A stretch of DNA of 64,000 bases, taken from the NCBI GenBank assembly GCA_015075545.1, contig JABTUC010000002.1:620001-684000 (forward strand). Direction: 5' to 3'. A program made the position numbers and the translations under genes. The notes under the pieces were generated by a model that did not search any database, was not told where the DNA came from, and saw nothing but the letters and a program-made list of their open reading frames with translations. The stretch comes from Ideonella sp. Its GTDB lineage: Bacteria; Pseudomonadota; Gammaproteobacteria; Burkholderiales; Burkholderiaceae_C. Below, in pieces: positions 10,529 through 19,460 of the stretch (position 1 is the stretch's first letter; each line of letters opens with the position of its first letter).

Positions 10529-11512
10529 TCAGCCGCGTTCGGGCGCGAGGGCGGTCTCGCCCAGCGCGCGCCGGGTCGTCGCCGTCTCGCCGCGCGCCCA
10601 TTGCACGAACCGCGTCAGCTCGGGGCGCCGCTGCGCGAGCGGCAGCTCGATCAGGAAGTAGCCGTAGCTGCCGGCGATGCGGCAGCGGCCATCGAACAAC
10701 TCCACCAGCTCGCCGCCTTCGAGCAGTTCGTGCACCAGCGCCAGCCGCGCCAGTGCAATGCCCTGGCCGGCGAGCGCGCCTTGCACCTGCTGATAGGTGA
10801 AGTTCAGGTACAGCCAGCGCTGCGGCTGCAGACCGCCCATGCCGTGCTCGTCGAGCCAGCGCCGCCAGCTGAGCTGGTACGACGTACCGGGCCGCGGGTC
10901 GTCTTCCTCGAGCAGCGTGTGGCGCACGACGTCCGCGGGTTGCTCCAACGGCGGGGCCGCGCCCGAACGCGCTTGCGCCAGCAGGTGCGGGCTGGCCACC
11001 GGTGTGATGAGTTCACCGAACATGTGCTCGGCGATCGGCGGGGCCGCACCGGGCTCGCAGTAGCGCAGCACCACGTCCTGCTCGGGGTCGTCGAGCGAGG
11101 TCAGGCGATCGGTCGTCGACAGCCGGATATCGAAGTCGGGGTTGGCCTTCTGGAACGCGGTCAGCCGTGGCATCAGCCACAGCGACGCGAACGACGCGAA
11201 GGTCGACACGCTGACCCGCGGGCGACCGCCGCTGACGCGCAGATCGCGCACCACGCGATCGACCTGATCGAGCAGCGGCGCAACCGCGTGACGCAGCGCG
11301 CTGCCCGCTGCGCTCAACTCGACGTGCCGCGTGCCACGGTTGAACAACGGCGCGCCGAGTTCGTCTTCCAGCGACTTGATCTGCCGGCTGACGGCGCTCT
11401 GTGTCAGATGCAGCTCGTCGGCGGCGGCGCTGAATGACAGCCGCCGCGCGACGGCGTCGAAGGTGCGCATGTGGGTGAGCTGCAGCGGCCGTTGTCGCGG
11501 GGCTTTATTCAT
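10529..11512 (-). CDS. LysR-family transcriptional regulator, GcvA-like
   Basis: 327 residues. The N-terminal winged helix-turn-helix covers roughly residues 15-75 (SFSAAADELHLTQSAVSRQI, then LEDELGAPLFNR). The effector domain has the GcvA-type strand STFASFASLWLMPRL. Targets are unknown. It is divergent from a DUF2917 gene, the usual position for an autoregulating LysR protein whose operator lies in the shared 125-base interval. Confidence 0.92.
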   Translation of the reverse strand: MNKAPRQRPLQLTHMRTFDAVARRLSFSAAADELHLTQSAVSRQIKSLEDELGAPLFNRGTRHVELSAAGSALRHAVAPLLDQVDRVVRDLRVSGGRPRVSVSTFASFASLWLMPRLTAFQKANPDFDIRLSTTDRLTSLDDPEQDVVLRYCEPGAAPPIAEHMFGELITPVASPHLLAQARSGAAPPLEQPADVVRHTLLEEDDPRPGTSYQLSWRRWLDEHGMGGLQPQRWLYLNFTYQQVQGALAGQGIALARLALVHELLEGGELVELFDGRCRIAGSYGYFLIELPLAQRRPELTRFVQWARGETATTRRALGETALAPERG

Positions 11513-11637
11513 TCTGTTGCATCATCAATTTGCAGCGTAGATGTCATTGGATTTCAGCCGCGATCATGCTCACCATCGCCTCTGGCGTATCGCAAAGCAT
11601 ATGCTGAATTCTGGTAGCGGATCGACAGGAGCGATTG
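11513..11637. promoter_or_regulatory. Divergent promoter region, LysR regulator / DUF2917 gene
   Basis: This interval is more AT-rich than its surroundings. It holds TGCA-N9-TGCA close to the LysR start and a perfect 10-bp palindrome AGCATATGCT at 11596-11605. LysR proteins bind dyads of the T-N11-A kind, so either could be an operator; this is inference. AGGAG at 11627-11631 is the ribosome-binding site of the rightward gene. Confidence 0.5.
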
Positions 11638-12060
11638 ATGATGATCTCGCAATATCGAACGATCGCGGCATGGCTTGCGGACGGGCCGCTGGCGGCATGC
11701 GGGGCGACGCGCCTGCGTTCGCGCCGGGCGGGCCGTCTGACGGTCCGCAGCGGGCAAGCGTGGATCACGCGCGAGGGCGACCCCGAGGATCACGTGCTGG
11801 CAGCCGGCGAGGCGCTGACCATGGGCGCCCGCCAGGAAGTGCTGGTCGAGCCCTGGGTGGGCGGTGCGCCGGTGCGCCTGGCTTGGCGTAGCGACGAGCC
11901 GCCGACGTGGGCGGCGCGCGTCTCGCAGTTGCTGGCGAGCGTCGGGCTGCGCGCGGCGGCCGCCGGGTCCGGCAGCGCCTGCGCGGCGGCCGCGACCGAC
12001 GATTCGTCGTCGGCCGAGCCGGCCGTGGGGGTGACCGCGCTGCGCTGCTGCCTCGAGTAG
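11638..12060 (+). CDS. DUF2917 protein
   Basis: 140 residues. A cupin-like beta segment matches DUF2917: GRLTVRSGQAWITREGD followed by DHVLAAGEALTM. The C-terminus is low-complexity Ala/Ser and ends in CCLE. The ATG at 11638 follows AGGAG with good spacing. Function unknown; its pairing with a divergent LysR gene suggests it is regulated by that protein. Confidence 0.8.
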   Translation: MMISQYRTIAAWLADGPLAACGATRLRSRRAGRLTVRSGQAWITREGDPEDHVLAAGEALTMGARQEVLVEPWVGGAPVRLAWRSDEPPTWAARVSQLLASVGLRAAAAGSGSACAAAATDDSSSAEPAVGVTALRCCLE

Positions 12061-12105
12061 GCCGAGGTGCGGGCATCCAATGGGCCGCAAGGCAAGGGGC
12101 GGCGG

Positions 12106-12111
12106 CACAAT
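12106..12111 (+). promoter_or_regulatory. -10-like CACAAT just before the fau gene
   Basis: CACAAT ends six bases before the ATG at 12118. It shares its position with the hexamers before several other first genes here. No clear -35 is seen. Confidence 0.35.
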
Positions 12112-12117
12112 CGCCGC

Positions 12118-12714
12118 ATGACGCTGCCGTTCTCGCTGCCGCTCGAGCCTGCGCGCGACAAGCCCACGCTGCGCAAGCAGTTGCAGGCCGAGCGGCTGGC
12201 GATGGCCGATCGGCACCAGCGTGCGATGCACCTGCAGGAGGTGCTGCGCGTATGGCTGCTGACGCGGCGCGACACCAGCATCGGCGCCTACTGGCCGATC
12301 AAGGGCGAGTTCGATGCGCTGCCGGCGTTGTACCGCTGGAGCGAGGCCGACGGCGCGCGCCGCATCGGCCTGCCGGTGATCGACCGCGACACCCGGCAGT
12401 TGCGCTTTCACGTGTGGTTCCCCGGCTGCCCGATGGAGGAAGACGCCTACGGCATCCCCAAGCCCAAGGGCACCGAGGTGTTCGAGCCGACGCTGCTGCT
12501 GGTGCCGTGCGTCGGCTACGGCCCGATGGGTACGCGGCTGGGCTATGGCGGCGGCTTCTACGACCGCACGCTGGCGGCACTGCGGCCGCGGCCCACCGCG
12601 GTGGGGGTGGGCTATGCGCATGGCTTCGTGCCGTGGCTGGTTGCCGAACCACACGACATGCCGCTCGACGCGATGCTCACCGAAGACGGCGTCGCTTGGC
12701 AGCGCGACGACTGA
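12118..12714 (+). CDS. fau: 5-formyltetrahydrofolate cyclo-ligase
   Basis: 198 residues. ATP-dependent conversion of 5-formyl-THF to 5,10-methenyl-THF. The N-terminus has DKPTLRKQLQAERLAM. The middle has PIKGEFD, and the family signature is GTRLGYGGGFYDRTL, followed by a GVGYAHGF segment. The ATG at 12118 fits the family start; an in-frame extension upstream (from 12067) lacks similarity. Convergent with the PfkB kinase gene. Confidence 0.92.
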   Translation: MTLPFSLPLEPARDKPTLRKQLQAERLAMADRHQRAMHLQEVLRVWLLTRRDTSIGAYWPIKGEFDALPALYRWSEADGARRIGLPVIDRDTRQLRFHVWFPGCPMEEDAYGIPKPKGTEVFEPTLLLVPCVGYGPMGTRLGYGGGFYDRTLAALRPRPTAVGVGYAHGFVPWLVAEPHDMPLDAMLTEDGVAWQRDD

Positions 12715-12726
12715 GAACGCCAGCGC

Positions 12727-12742
12727 GCCGCCGGCGGGCGGC
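12727..12742. terminator. GC-rich hairpin between convergent genes
   Basis: GCCGCC-GGCG-GGCGGC forms a 6-bp stem and 4-base loop in the 30 bases between the convergent stops. There is no T-run on either strand, so termination is only suggested by position. Confidence 0.35.
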
Positions 12743-12744
12743 GG

Positions 12745-13653
12745 CTACCGCGAAGCCAGCAACTCCGGACCCAGCGGGTGGTTCTGGCCGCCGCGATGCG
12801 CGATCTTCAACGCGCCGGCACGGTTGCCGAGCGCCGCGCAGCGCTCCAGCGACCAGCCCCGCTGCAGACCGTACAGCAGGGCGCCGCGCAACGCGTCGCC
12901 GCAGCCGGTGGGATCGACAACACGCACGGCCGCCACGCCGGGCACCACGGTGCGCAGCCCCCGCTGCCAGACTTCGCAGCCCTGCGCGCCCAGCGTCACC
13001 ACCACGCCGCGCAGATGGCTGTCCGACAGCGCCTGCAGCGTGGTACCCATGCGGTCGCACAGCATCTTCGCCTCGTAGTCGTTGAGGGCGACCCAGGTGG
13101 CCTGCCCGACCAAATGGCGCAGCGTGTCGCCGTCGAACATCGGCAACTGCTGGCCCGGGTCGAACACGAACGGAATCTTCAGCTCGTGCAGTTGCCGCGC
13201 GTTCTGCAGCATCGCGTCGCGGCCGTCGGGGGCGATGATCGCCAGCTCGATGCCCTTGCCGGCCGGCACCGATGTCGCGTGCGCGAGCTGCATCGCGCCC
13301 GGGTGGAACGCGGTGATCTGGTTGTTGTCGGTGTCGGTGATGATGATCGCCTGCGCGGTGTAGCTGTCGGGCGCCACGTGCACCAGCGAGGTGTCGAGCC
13401 CCCAGCCGCGCAGCCGCCCCAGATAGTCTTGGCCGTCGCTGCCGAGCGCGGCCTTCACCAGCGGCGTGCCGCCCAGACGGTGCAGCGTGTAGGCGATGTT
13501 GCCGGCACAGCCGCCGAACTCGCGACGCAGCGTCGGCACCAGGAACGAGACGTTCAGGATGTGCACCTGGTCGGGCAGGATCTGCTGCGCGAAGCGGCCC
13601 GGAAAATCGGCAATGGTGTCGAACGCCAGCGAACCGCAGATCAGGACGGACAT
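12745..13653 (-). CDS. PfkB-family carbohydrate/nucleoside kinase
   Basis: 302 residues of the ribokinase fold. The N-terminus has CGSLAFDTIADFPGRF, then a GGCAGNIAYTLHRLGG block (the PfkB-1 region). The C-terminal catalytic motif is VDPTGCGDALRGALLYG, with Cys where many members have Ala in GAGD. The pattern is that of adenosine-kinase-like or ribokinase-like proteins found across betaproteobacteria; the sugar or nucleoside cannot be named. Its start follows GGGAGTGAC, a usable ribosome-binding site, 13 bases after the DUF3426 gene. Confidence 0.88.
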   Translation of the reverse strand: MSVLICGSLAFDTIADFPGRFAQQILPDQVHILNVSFLVPTLRREFGGCAGNIAYTLHRLGGTPLVKAALGSDGQDYLGRLRGWGLDTSLVHVAPDSYTAQAIIITDTDNNQITAFHPGAMQLAHATSVPAGKGIELAIIAPDGRDAMLQNARQLHELKIPFVFDPGQQLPMFDGDTLRHLVGQATWVALNDYEAKMLCDRMGTTLQALSDSHLRGVVVTLGAQGCEVWQRGLRTVVPGVAAVRVVDPTGCGDALRGALLYGLQRGWSLERCAALGNRAGALKIAHRGGQNHPLGPELLASR

Positions 13654-13666
13654 GTCACTCCCGGAG

Positions 13667-15157
13667 TCAAGGGTAGAAGATCTCGATCGTGTAGCCGGCC
13701 AGCGTGCGCTCGGCCGACAGCAGCAAGGCTTGCAGCGGCAGCTCCTGGCCGGCGCCGATGGTCGTGCGTGGGGTGCCGAGGTCGGCGGCGGTGAACATGC
13801 GGCGCGACACCAGCGCGCCGCCGGCATCGGTCAGCACCAGGTCGATCGACGGTATCAGCAGCGCCGTGTCGCCACGATTGCGCAACACCAGCACCAGGCG
13901 GTACACGGGCCCGTCGTCGATGCGGGTGAGACCGCTGCTGTCGACGCCGAGCAGGTCGATGCGGCGCAGCGGCTCGATGCGGCATTCGAGCGGCGCGCAC
14001 AGCGCCTGCGCCAGCGGCCGCAACTCGGGCCAGCGCGCAACCACGGCGTCGCGCTGCGCCACCAGCAGTTGCGCCGCCAGCAGCACCACGAGCCCGAGCG
14101 CTGCCAGCGCTATCGCCATGCGCACCCAGGGGCGCCGCCAGCGCTCGGCGCGATCGGCCTGCTGCACGAAGGTGAGCAGCCGTGAGTCGACAGCGTCGTC
14201 GAGCGGCGCGGGCTGCAGATCGCTGTCGAGGTTGATGTCGAGGTCGCCGGCGGTGTCGGGCGGCGCCATCTCGCCGTCGCTGTGCACCAGTGCGTCGATC
14301 GCCTCGTCGGGTGCGGAGACTTCGATCTCGGTGGTGCCGGGTACGGGCAGAGGTTCGTCGCGGATGGCGATGCCACCGTCGAGGCGCGGCGCGGCCACCT
14401 GCGGCTGCGCGACTGCGCTCGTCGTCGGCGCCGGCATCGCCTCGGGCGGCACGCCCGCGGCCTCGAGCCTGCCGGGCCGGGTCGAAGGGGGTGTCTGCGG
14501 CGGAGCTGGCGCGGGCGCCTGCGGTGCGGCCACCTGCGGCGCGGTGATCGGCGGCGGCGACGGTTGCGGCGCAGCGGCTTGCGGCAGGGTTGCCTGCGCC
14601 GGTGGTGCCGTGTCGGCGCGGGGCGACAAGGGCGGCGGTACACGCGCCGCTTGCGGCGCAGGGGCCGGCGCTGCGGGGCCGCCGGCGGGCTTGGGCAGTG
14701 CGGGTCCGGTGGCAGGCTTCGGGGGTGCGGGGGTTGCGCTGCGGCTCGCCGCGCCGGAGGCAGTGGCAAAGGGCGCAGCGCGGGGCGCATTGGCGGGCGG
14801 TGCCGTGACGGCCGAGCCGGCAGCGGACGCGACGGTGGCCGGCGCAGCGGCCGAGGCGCGCGCTACTGGCCGCGTCGTCGGGCCCGGTGGTGCGGGCCGC
14901 ACGTCACCTTCGAATTCGTCGCCCCAGGTCGACGGCCTGGGCTGCCGGTTGCGCGTGGCGAGATCTTCGAGCACGCGTTGCGAAGGCGTGGGCTGCCGCG
15001 TGGCCGGAAACTCGCGTTCGAGGTCGAACAGCCCTTCGAACGCGTTGAACACCTTGGCGCAACGCCCGCAGCGCACCCAGCCCTCGGAGACCTTGAGCTG
15101 GTCCTGCACGACGCGGAACACCGTTTGGCAGACGGGGCAGCGGGTGGCCAGGCTCAT
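13667..15157 (-). CDS. MJ0042 zinc-ribbon / DUF3426 membrane protein
   Basis: 496 residues in four parts. The first is an N-terminal zinc finger (RCPVC and CGRC) with the FRVVQDQL block. Then comes a very Pro/Ala-rich linker of about 200 residues, a transmembrane helix (AIALAALGLVVLLAAQLL, around residue 350) and a periplasmic DUF3426 domain. The long low-complexity linker is the unusual part; it suggests an inner-membrane protein with a cytosolic metal-binding sensor head. Function unknown. It follows prmA on the same strand (37-base gap), a common pairing in Burkholderiales. Confidence 0.88.
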   Translation of the reverse strand: MSLATRCPVCQTVFRVVQDQLKVSEGWVRCGRCAKVFNAFEGLFDLEREFPATRQPTPSQRVLEDLATRNRQPRPSTWGDEFEGDVRPAPPGPTTRPVARASAAAPATVASAAGSAVTAPPANAPRAAPFATASGAASRSATPAPPKPATGPALPKPAGGPAAPAPAPQAARVPPPLSPRADTAPPAQATLPQAAAPQPSPPPITAPQVAAPQAPAPAPPQTPPSTRPGRLEAAGVPPEAMPAPTTSAVAQPQVAAPRLDGGIAIRDEPLPVPGTTEIEVSAPDEAIDALVHSDGEMAPPDTAGDLDINLDSDLQPAPLDDAVDSRLLTFVQQADRAERWRRPWVRMAIALAALGLVVLLAAQLLVAQRDAVVARWPELRPLAQALCAPLECRIEPLRRIDLLGVDSSGLTRIDDGPVYRLVLVLRNRGDTALLIPSIDLVLTDAGGALVSRRMFTAADLGTPRTTIGAGQELPLQALLLSAERTLAGYTIEIFYP

Positions 15158-15194
15158 GCGGAAATCATGCCACGCGCCCTTCGCGCGGCCGTGC

Positions 15195-16094
15195 TCAGGC
15201 GCCGCGCTGAGCGTGCATCAGCACCCAGCCGTCGTCGTGGTCGGCCACCTGCAGCGAAAGCCACGGCGCATAGGTCTGCGCCAGTTCGTCGGCCTGGCGT
15301 TGCAGGATGCCCGACAGCAGCAGATGCCCGCGCACGGCCACATGGGCCGCGAGCAGCGGCGCCAGCAGGCGCAACGGTGTGGCGAGGATGTTGGCCAGTA
15401 CCAGGTCGTAGGCGCCTGCGGCCGACTCGGGTGTGCCGCAGTGCAGGCTGACGCCATTGGCGGCGGCGTTGGCGCGCGTGGCCTCGACCGCCGCGGGGTC
15501 GATGTCGACCGCATCGATGGCTTGCGCGCCGTGCAGCGCGGCGGCGATCGCCAGCACGCCCGAACCGCAGCCGTAGTCGAGCGTGCGTCGCCACGATGGC
15601 GCCCAGCGGGCCCGCTGCGCGATCCAGCGCAGGCACATGCGCGTGGTCGGGTGGGTGCCGGTGCCGAAGGCCAGCCCGGGGTCGAGGCGCAGCACGCGCT
15701 GCGCTTGCGCCGGCACCTCGTGCCAGCTTGGCACGATCCAGAAGCGGTCGGTGATCGCCACCGGTTCGAACTGCGATTGCGTCAGCCGTACCCAGTCCTG
15801 ATCGGCGAGTTCGCGCAGGGCTTCCAGACGCACCTCTTGCTCGCCGTGGTGCGCCAGCACCACGGCCGCGGCCGCCTGCGCAACGGCCCGGTCGGCGAAC
15901 AGCGCGATCACGCGCGAGTGGCGCCACGCCGCGCGCGGGGCGGGCAGACCGGGCTCGTCGAACTGCGCCTGCTCGCCGGGGCTCGCCGCCTCGGCATCCT
16001 CCACCGATGCCGACAGCGCCTGCAACGAATCGAGCAATTCGTCGGTCAGCGCGTCGACCGCCGCTTCGTCGGCCCGCAGCACCAGCTCGAACAT
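15195..16094 (-). CDS. prmA: PrmA, ribosomal protein L11 methyltransferase
   Basis: 299 residues. Trimethylates ribosomal protein L11. The N-terminal substrate-recognition region starts MFELVL. The methyltransferase domain has FGTGTHPTTRMCL, TLDYGCGSGVLAIAA (SAM motif), VDIDPAAVEATR and DLVLANILATPL, all diagnostic. It lies 13 bases after accC in the accB-accC-prmA order well known in proteobacteria. Confidence 0.96.
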   Translation of the reverse strand: MFELVLRADEAAVDALTDELLDSLQALSASVEDAEAASPGEQAQFDEPGLPAPRAAWRHSRVIALFADRAVAQAAAAVVLAHHGEQEVRLEALRELADQDWVRLTQSQFEPVAITDRFWIVPSWHEVPAQAQRVLRLDPGLAFGTGTHPTTRMCLRWIAQRARWAPSWRRTLDYGCGSGVLAIAAALHGAQAIDAVDIDPAAVEATRANAAANGVSLHCGTPESAAGAYDLVLANILATPLRLLAPLLAAHVAVRGHLLLSGILQRQADELAQTYAPWLSLQVADHDDGWVLMHAQRGA

Positions 16095-16107
16095 CGGTGG
16101 CCCGGCT

Positions 16108-17457
16108 TCAGCGCTTGCGCTGCGACAGCCAGTGCTCGAGGTAGTGGATGCTGGTGCCGCCCTCGATGAACTTGGCGTCGGCCATCAGCTCGCGGTGCAG
16201 CGGCACGTTGGTGTGGATGCCCTCGACCACGGTCTCCGACAGCGCGGTGCGCATGCGCGCCAGCGCCTGCTCGCGGGTGTCGCCGTGGACGATGATCTTG
16301 CCGATCATCGAGTCGTAGTTCGGCGGCACCATGTAGTTGGCGTAGGCGTGCGAGTCGACGCGCACGCCGGGGCCGCCCGGTGGATGCCAGACCGTGATGC
16401 GGCCGGGCGACGGCGTGAACTTGTACGGATCCTCGGCGTTGATGCGGCATTCGATCGCGTGGCCGCGCATCTGGATCTGGCGCTGCGTGAACGGCAGCTT
16501 CTCGCCGGCTGCGATCCGGATCTGCGCCTGCACGATGTCGATGCCGGTGACCCACTCGGTGACCGGGTGCTCGACCTGCACGCGCGTGTTCATCTCGATG
16601 AAGTAGAACTCGCCGTCCTCGTACAGGAACTCGAAGGTGCCGGCGCCGCGATAGCCCATCTTCTTGCAGGCCGCGGCGCAGCGGTCGCCGATGCGTTCGA
16701 TGGCGCGGCGCGCGATGCCTGGTGCGGGCGCCTCCTCGATGATCTTCTGGTGGCGGCGCTGCATCGAGCAGTCACGCTCGCCGAGCCAGACCGCGTTCTT
16801 CTGCGTGTCGGCCAGCACCTGGATCTCGATGTGCCGCGGGCGCTCGAGGAACTTCTCCATGTAGACCGCCGGGTTGCCGAACGCGGCCTGCGCCTCGCCG
16901 CGCGTGGTGGCCACCGCGTGCACCAGCGCCGCCTCGGTGTGCACCACGCGCATGCCGCGGCCGCCGCCGCCGCCCGCGGCCTTGATGATCACCGGGTAGC
17001 CGATGCCGCGCGCGATGCGGATCGTTTCCTTGGGGTCGTCGGGCAGCGCGCCTTCGGAACCAGGCACGCAAGGCACGCCGGCCTTGATCATGGTCTGCTT
17101 GGCGGTGACCTTGTCGCCCATCAGGCGGATCGAGTCGGGCGTCGGTCCGATGAACACGAACCCGCTGCGCTCGACGCGCTCGGCGAAGTCGGCGTTCTCC
17201 GACAGGAACCCGTAGCCCGGATGCACGGCCTCGGCATCGGTGACCTCGGCGGTGGCGATGATCGCCGGCATGTTGAGGTAGCTCTGCGCCGACGGCGCCG
17301 GCCCGATGCACACCGCCTCGTCGGCCAGCTTGACGTACTTGGCGTCGCGGTCGGCCTGCGAATACACCATCACCGACTGGATGCCCATCTCGCGGCAGGC
17401 GCGCTGGATGCGCAAGGCGATTTCGCCTCGGTTTGCGATCAGGATCTTCTTGAACAT
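16108..17457 (-). CDS. accC: AccC, biotin carboxylase subunit of acetyl-CoA carboxylase
   Basis: 449 residues, exactly the usual length. Carboxylates biotin on BCCP with ATP and bicarbonate. It begins [16 protein letters not shown], contains the glycine-rich ATP-grasp loop [14 protein letters not shown], the EAPAPGI block and [13 protein letters not shown]. The start at 17457 matches the family exactly; a longer in-frame start upstream is not needed. Operon accB-accC-prmA. Confidence 0.97.
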   Translation of the reverse strand: MFKKILIANRGEIALRIQRACREMGIQSVMVYSQADRDAKYVKLADEAVCIGPAPSAQSYLNMPAIIATAEVTDAEAVHPGYGFLSENADFAERVERSGFVFIGPTPDSIRLMGDKVTAKQTMIKAGVPCVPGSEGALPDDPKETIRIARGIGYPVIIKAAGGGGGRGMRVVHTEAALVHAVATTRGEAQAAFGNPAVYMEKFLERPRHIEIQVLADTQKNAVWLGERDCSMQRRHQKIIEEAPAPGIARRAIERIGDRCAAACKKMGYRGAGTFEFLYEDGEFYFIEMNTRVQVEHPVTEWVTGIDIVQAQIRIAAGEKLPFTQRQIQMRGHAIECRINAEDPYKFTPSPGRITVWHPPGGPGVRVDSHAYANYMVPPNYDSMIGKIIVHGDTREQALARMRTALSETVVEGIHTNVPLHRELMADAKFIEGGTSIHYLEHWLSQRKR

Positions 17458-17475
17458 GGCGGCTCGGCTCAATCG

Positions 17476-17496
17476 CCGCGCGCGCTGCGCGCGCGG
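17476..17496. other. Strong alternating-CG hairpin in the accB-accC gap
   Basis: CCGCGCGC, a 5-base loop (GCTGC) and GCGCGCGG form a perfect 8-bp stem inside the 70-base gap between accB and accC. There is no T-run. It could stabilise or process the accB message or thin out transcription into accC; position is the only evidence. Confidence 0.5.
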
Positions 17497-17527
17497 GGGG
17501 CGTCTGGCCGCGCCAGCGAGCGCGCGC

Positions 17528-18001
17528 TCACTCGATGACCACCAGCGGCTGATCGAACTCGATCGCCTGGCCGTTCTCGACCAGGATCTTGGTCACCGTG
17601 CCGGCCTTGTCGGCGTCGATCTCGTTCATGATCTTCATCGCCTCGATGATGCAGATCGGGTCGCCCTCCTTGACCGCCTGACCGACCTCGACCAGCGGCT
17701 TGCCGCCCGGACTCGACGCCCGGTAGAAGGTGCCGACCATCGGCGAGCGGATCACATGGCCGGTTTCGGGCGGCACCACCGGGGCGGTGGGGGCTGGCGC
17801 GGGCGTGACACCGGCGGCGGGCGCCGGCGCGGCAGTGACCATGGGTGTGGCTGGCGCCATGGCCCATGCGACCGCCGGCCGTGCGAGGCTGGGGTCGGCC
17901 TTGACGATACGCACCTTGCCGTCGGCCTCGGTGATTTCGAGTTCCGAGATGTTCGACTCGGACACCAGGTCGACCAGCGTCTTCAGTTTGCGCAGATCCA
18001 T
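17528..18001 (-). CDS. accB: AccB, biotin carboxyl carrier protein
   Basis: 157 residues. The carrier carries biotin on the lysine of EAMKIMNEI. An N-terminal helical segment ([13 protein letters not shown]) is followed by a Pro/Ala-rich flexible linker and the C-terminal biotinyl domain ([15 protein letters not shown], then [18 protein letters not shown]). The start at 18001 has an excellent Shine-Dalgarno sequence, GGAGGAA. First gene of accB-accC-prmA. Confidence 0.97.
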   Translation of the reverse strand: MDLRKLKTLVDLVSESNISELEITEADGKVRIVKADPSLARPAVAWAMAPATPMVTAAPAPAAGVTPAPAPTAPVVPPETGHVIRSPMVGTFYRASSPGGKPLVEVGQAVKEGDPICIIEAMKIMNEIDADKAGTVTKILVENGQAIEFDQPLVVIE

Positions 18002-18280
18002 GCCATTCCTCCGGCCACGCCATCAGCAGCCGCGTCAAAGGCCCACCGACTCGCTCGTTCTCGATTCATTCGCTCCGCCGGCCTCGGCCGCAGTTGCCGG
18101 CCGGCTCGCCATCGCAAGCGATAGAGCACACGACTGGGCCCGCCACGACAACGCTTCGAGCTTCGGCGACGGACCGTGCTGCCTCCGCCAGTGCGCGGCA
18201 ACTCTAGCCGATTTCGCTGCAGATCCGCGCTGATCGACGAAAAAAAGCGTCCGAAGGCGCGTTTGCGTAATACGCCCGGA
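18002..18280. promoter_or_regulatory. accB upstream region
   Basis: The 279 bases between accB and the TlpA-like gene hold no credible gene. On the minus strand the accB-proximal end carries its ribosome-binding site. The far end carries the terminator of the upstream operon. I see no sigma-70 promoter good enough to mark. Confidence 0.5.
18240..18260 (-). terminator. Intrinsic terminator after the TlpA-like gene
   Basis: Read on the minus strand: GCGCC-TTCG-GACGC followed by seven T residues, 20 bases past the stop codon. The stem has one mismatch but a stable TTCG loop, and the T-run is the longest in the window. Confidence 0.75.
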
Positions 18281-18826
18281 TCAACCGCTGCCTGCGATCT
18301 CCGTCGCCCACTGCACCAGCTCGTCGTAGTGCGACTCGCCAAGCCGACGTTGCCGGACGCGCCCGCGCGGGTCGAGCACGACGCTATAGGGCAGGCCGCC
18401 GGCACGGTTGCCCATCGCGCGTTGCCACTCCAGGCCATCGATGCCGGCCATCGCCACCGGTAGCTCGAGCTTGAAGCGTGCGATGAACTCGAGCACCGGT
18501 ACCGGCTGGTCGACCGCCAGTGCGATGACTCGCCAACCTTGCGCGGCGTGTTCGCGCGCAAACCGTTGCAGTGCCGGCAGCTCGCGTATGCAGGGTGCGC
18601 ACCAAGTGGCCCAGAAGTTGATGACCAGCGGCTTGCCGCGGTAGTTGGCCATCGCCAACGTGCCGCCCTCCGGGCGCTCGAATCGCATCGACCACAACGC
18701 GTCCACGGCACGCACATCGACATCACCCTGTCGATGGCGCCACCAGGCAACAGCCGCACCAGCGGCGGCCGCGGCGAGGCCGACCGTGATGCCGATGACC
18801 GCGCGCCGGCTGAAGGGCGCGCTCAC
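18281..18826 (-). CDS. TlpA-family thiol-disulfide oxidoreductase
   Basis: 181 residues from a GTG start that overlaps the preceding stop (GTGA). A single N-terminal membrane anchor (about residues 8-28) is followed by a periplasmic thioredoxin fold. The active site is INFWATWCAPCIREL, and GGLPYSVVLDPRG carries the cis-proline. Probably a reductant for periplasmic thiols or cytochrome c assembly; the exact partner is unknown. The gene ends 20 bases before a good terminator. Confidence 0.9.
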   Translation of the reverse strand: MSAPFSRRAVIGITVGLAAAAAGAAVAWWRHRQGDVDVRAVDALWSMRFERPEGGTLAMANYRGKPLVINFWATWCAPCIRELPALQRFAREHAAQGWRVIALAVDQPVPVLEFIARFKLELPVAMAGIDGLEWQRAMGNRAGGLPYSVVLDPRGRVRQRRLGESHYDELVQWATEIAGSG

Positions 18827-19407
18827 GATGCGGCCTGCATCAGGCGCTGCAATGCGGGCAGATCGCCCCGCCAGCTGCGGCCACGGTTGTCGGGCTTGAG
18901 CCCACCGCGCAGATCGTCGCGGTCGAGCACGTGCAGGAACAGCGATACGGCCTCGCCGAGTTGCGCACAAGGCACATCGACGCGCAGCACATCGGGCCCG
19001 TCGGGCTCGCCCACCGGGTCGAAGCTGATGTGCCGGTCGAGCAAGCCGATCTCGGCGGCCTTCGGGTCGTCGCAGTACAGCTCGATCTGGATCGCCGATC
19101 GCCGCGTGGCGGTACCGCGCCAGACGGCGCCGGTCAGATGCGGCCGAAAATCGGCCAGCCGCGTCATCCAGGCGAGCGCGAGACAGCGCAGCGCATCGAG
19201 CTCGGCGGGCTGGGTTTCGGCCTGAAACAGGGCCAGGTACTCGCGCACTTCGTCCTCGACCGCCTCGTTGCTGGGCAGCTCGCTGCGGCGCACGCCCCGG
19301 CGTTCGAGTTCGCGCGCCGCCTTGCGCTTGGCGGCGCCGTATTCGAGGCCATCGTCGACCACCAGCCGTGCTGCGGCCTGCGCCAGCGTCTGCGGGATAC
19401 CGCTCAT
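18823..19407 (-). CDS. Conserved-looking protein of unknown function
   Basis: 194 residues with no signal peptide or membrane segment. Notable parts are GLEYGAAKRKAAREL, a VRRSELPSNEAVEDEVREYL helix, an IQIELYCDDPKAAEIGLLDRH strand-turn and a Leu-rich C-terminus. The N-terminal half looks helical and the middle resembles a small alpha/beta domain. I do not recognise a named family. It is coupled to the TlpA-like gene by GTGA. TAGAAT lies six bases before its ATG on the minus strand (19414-19419). Confidence 0.75.
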   Translation of the reverse strand: MSGIPQTLAQAAARLVVDDGLEYGAAKRKAARELERRGVRRSELPSNEAVEDEVREYLALFQAETQPAELDALRCLALAWMTRLADFRPHLTGAVWRGTATRRSAIQIELYCDDPKAAEIGLLDRHISFDPVGEPDGPDVLRVDVPCAQLGEAVSLFLHVLDRDDLRGGLKPDNRGRSWRGDLPALQRLMQAAS

Positions 19408-19460
19408 GGGCCCATTCTAGGAAGTGCGGCGCCGGTCGACGCCCGGCCCACGGCGCCGCT

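Noticed and set aside
17458-17527. A third copy of the 66-bp mini-ORF element in the accB-accC gap
   Set aside because: It has GC alternation and a hairpin but none of the element's core (GGCCGCT followed by CGAAGCGCTCG).
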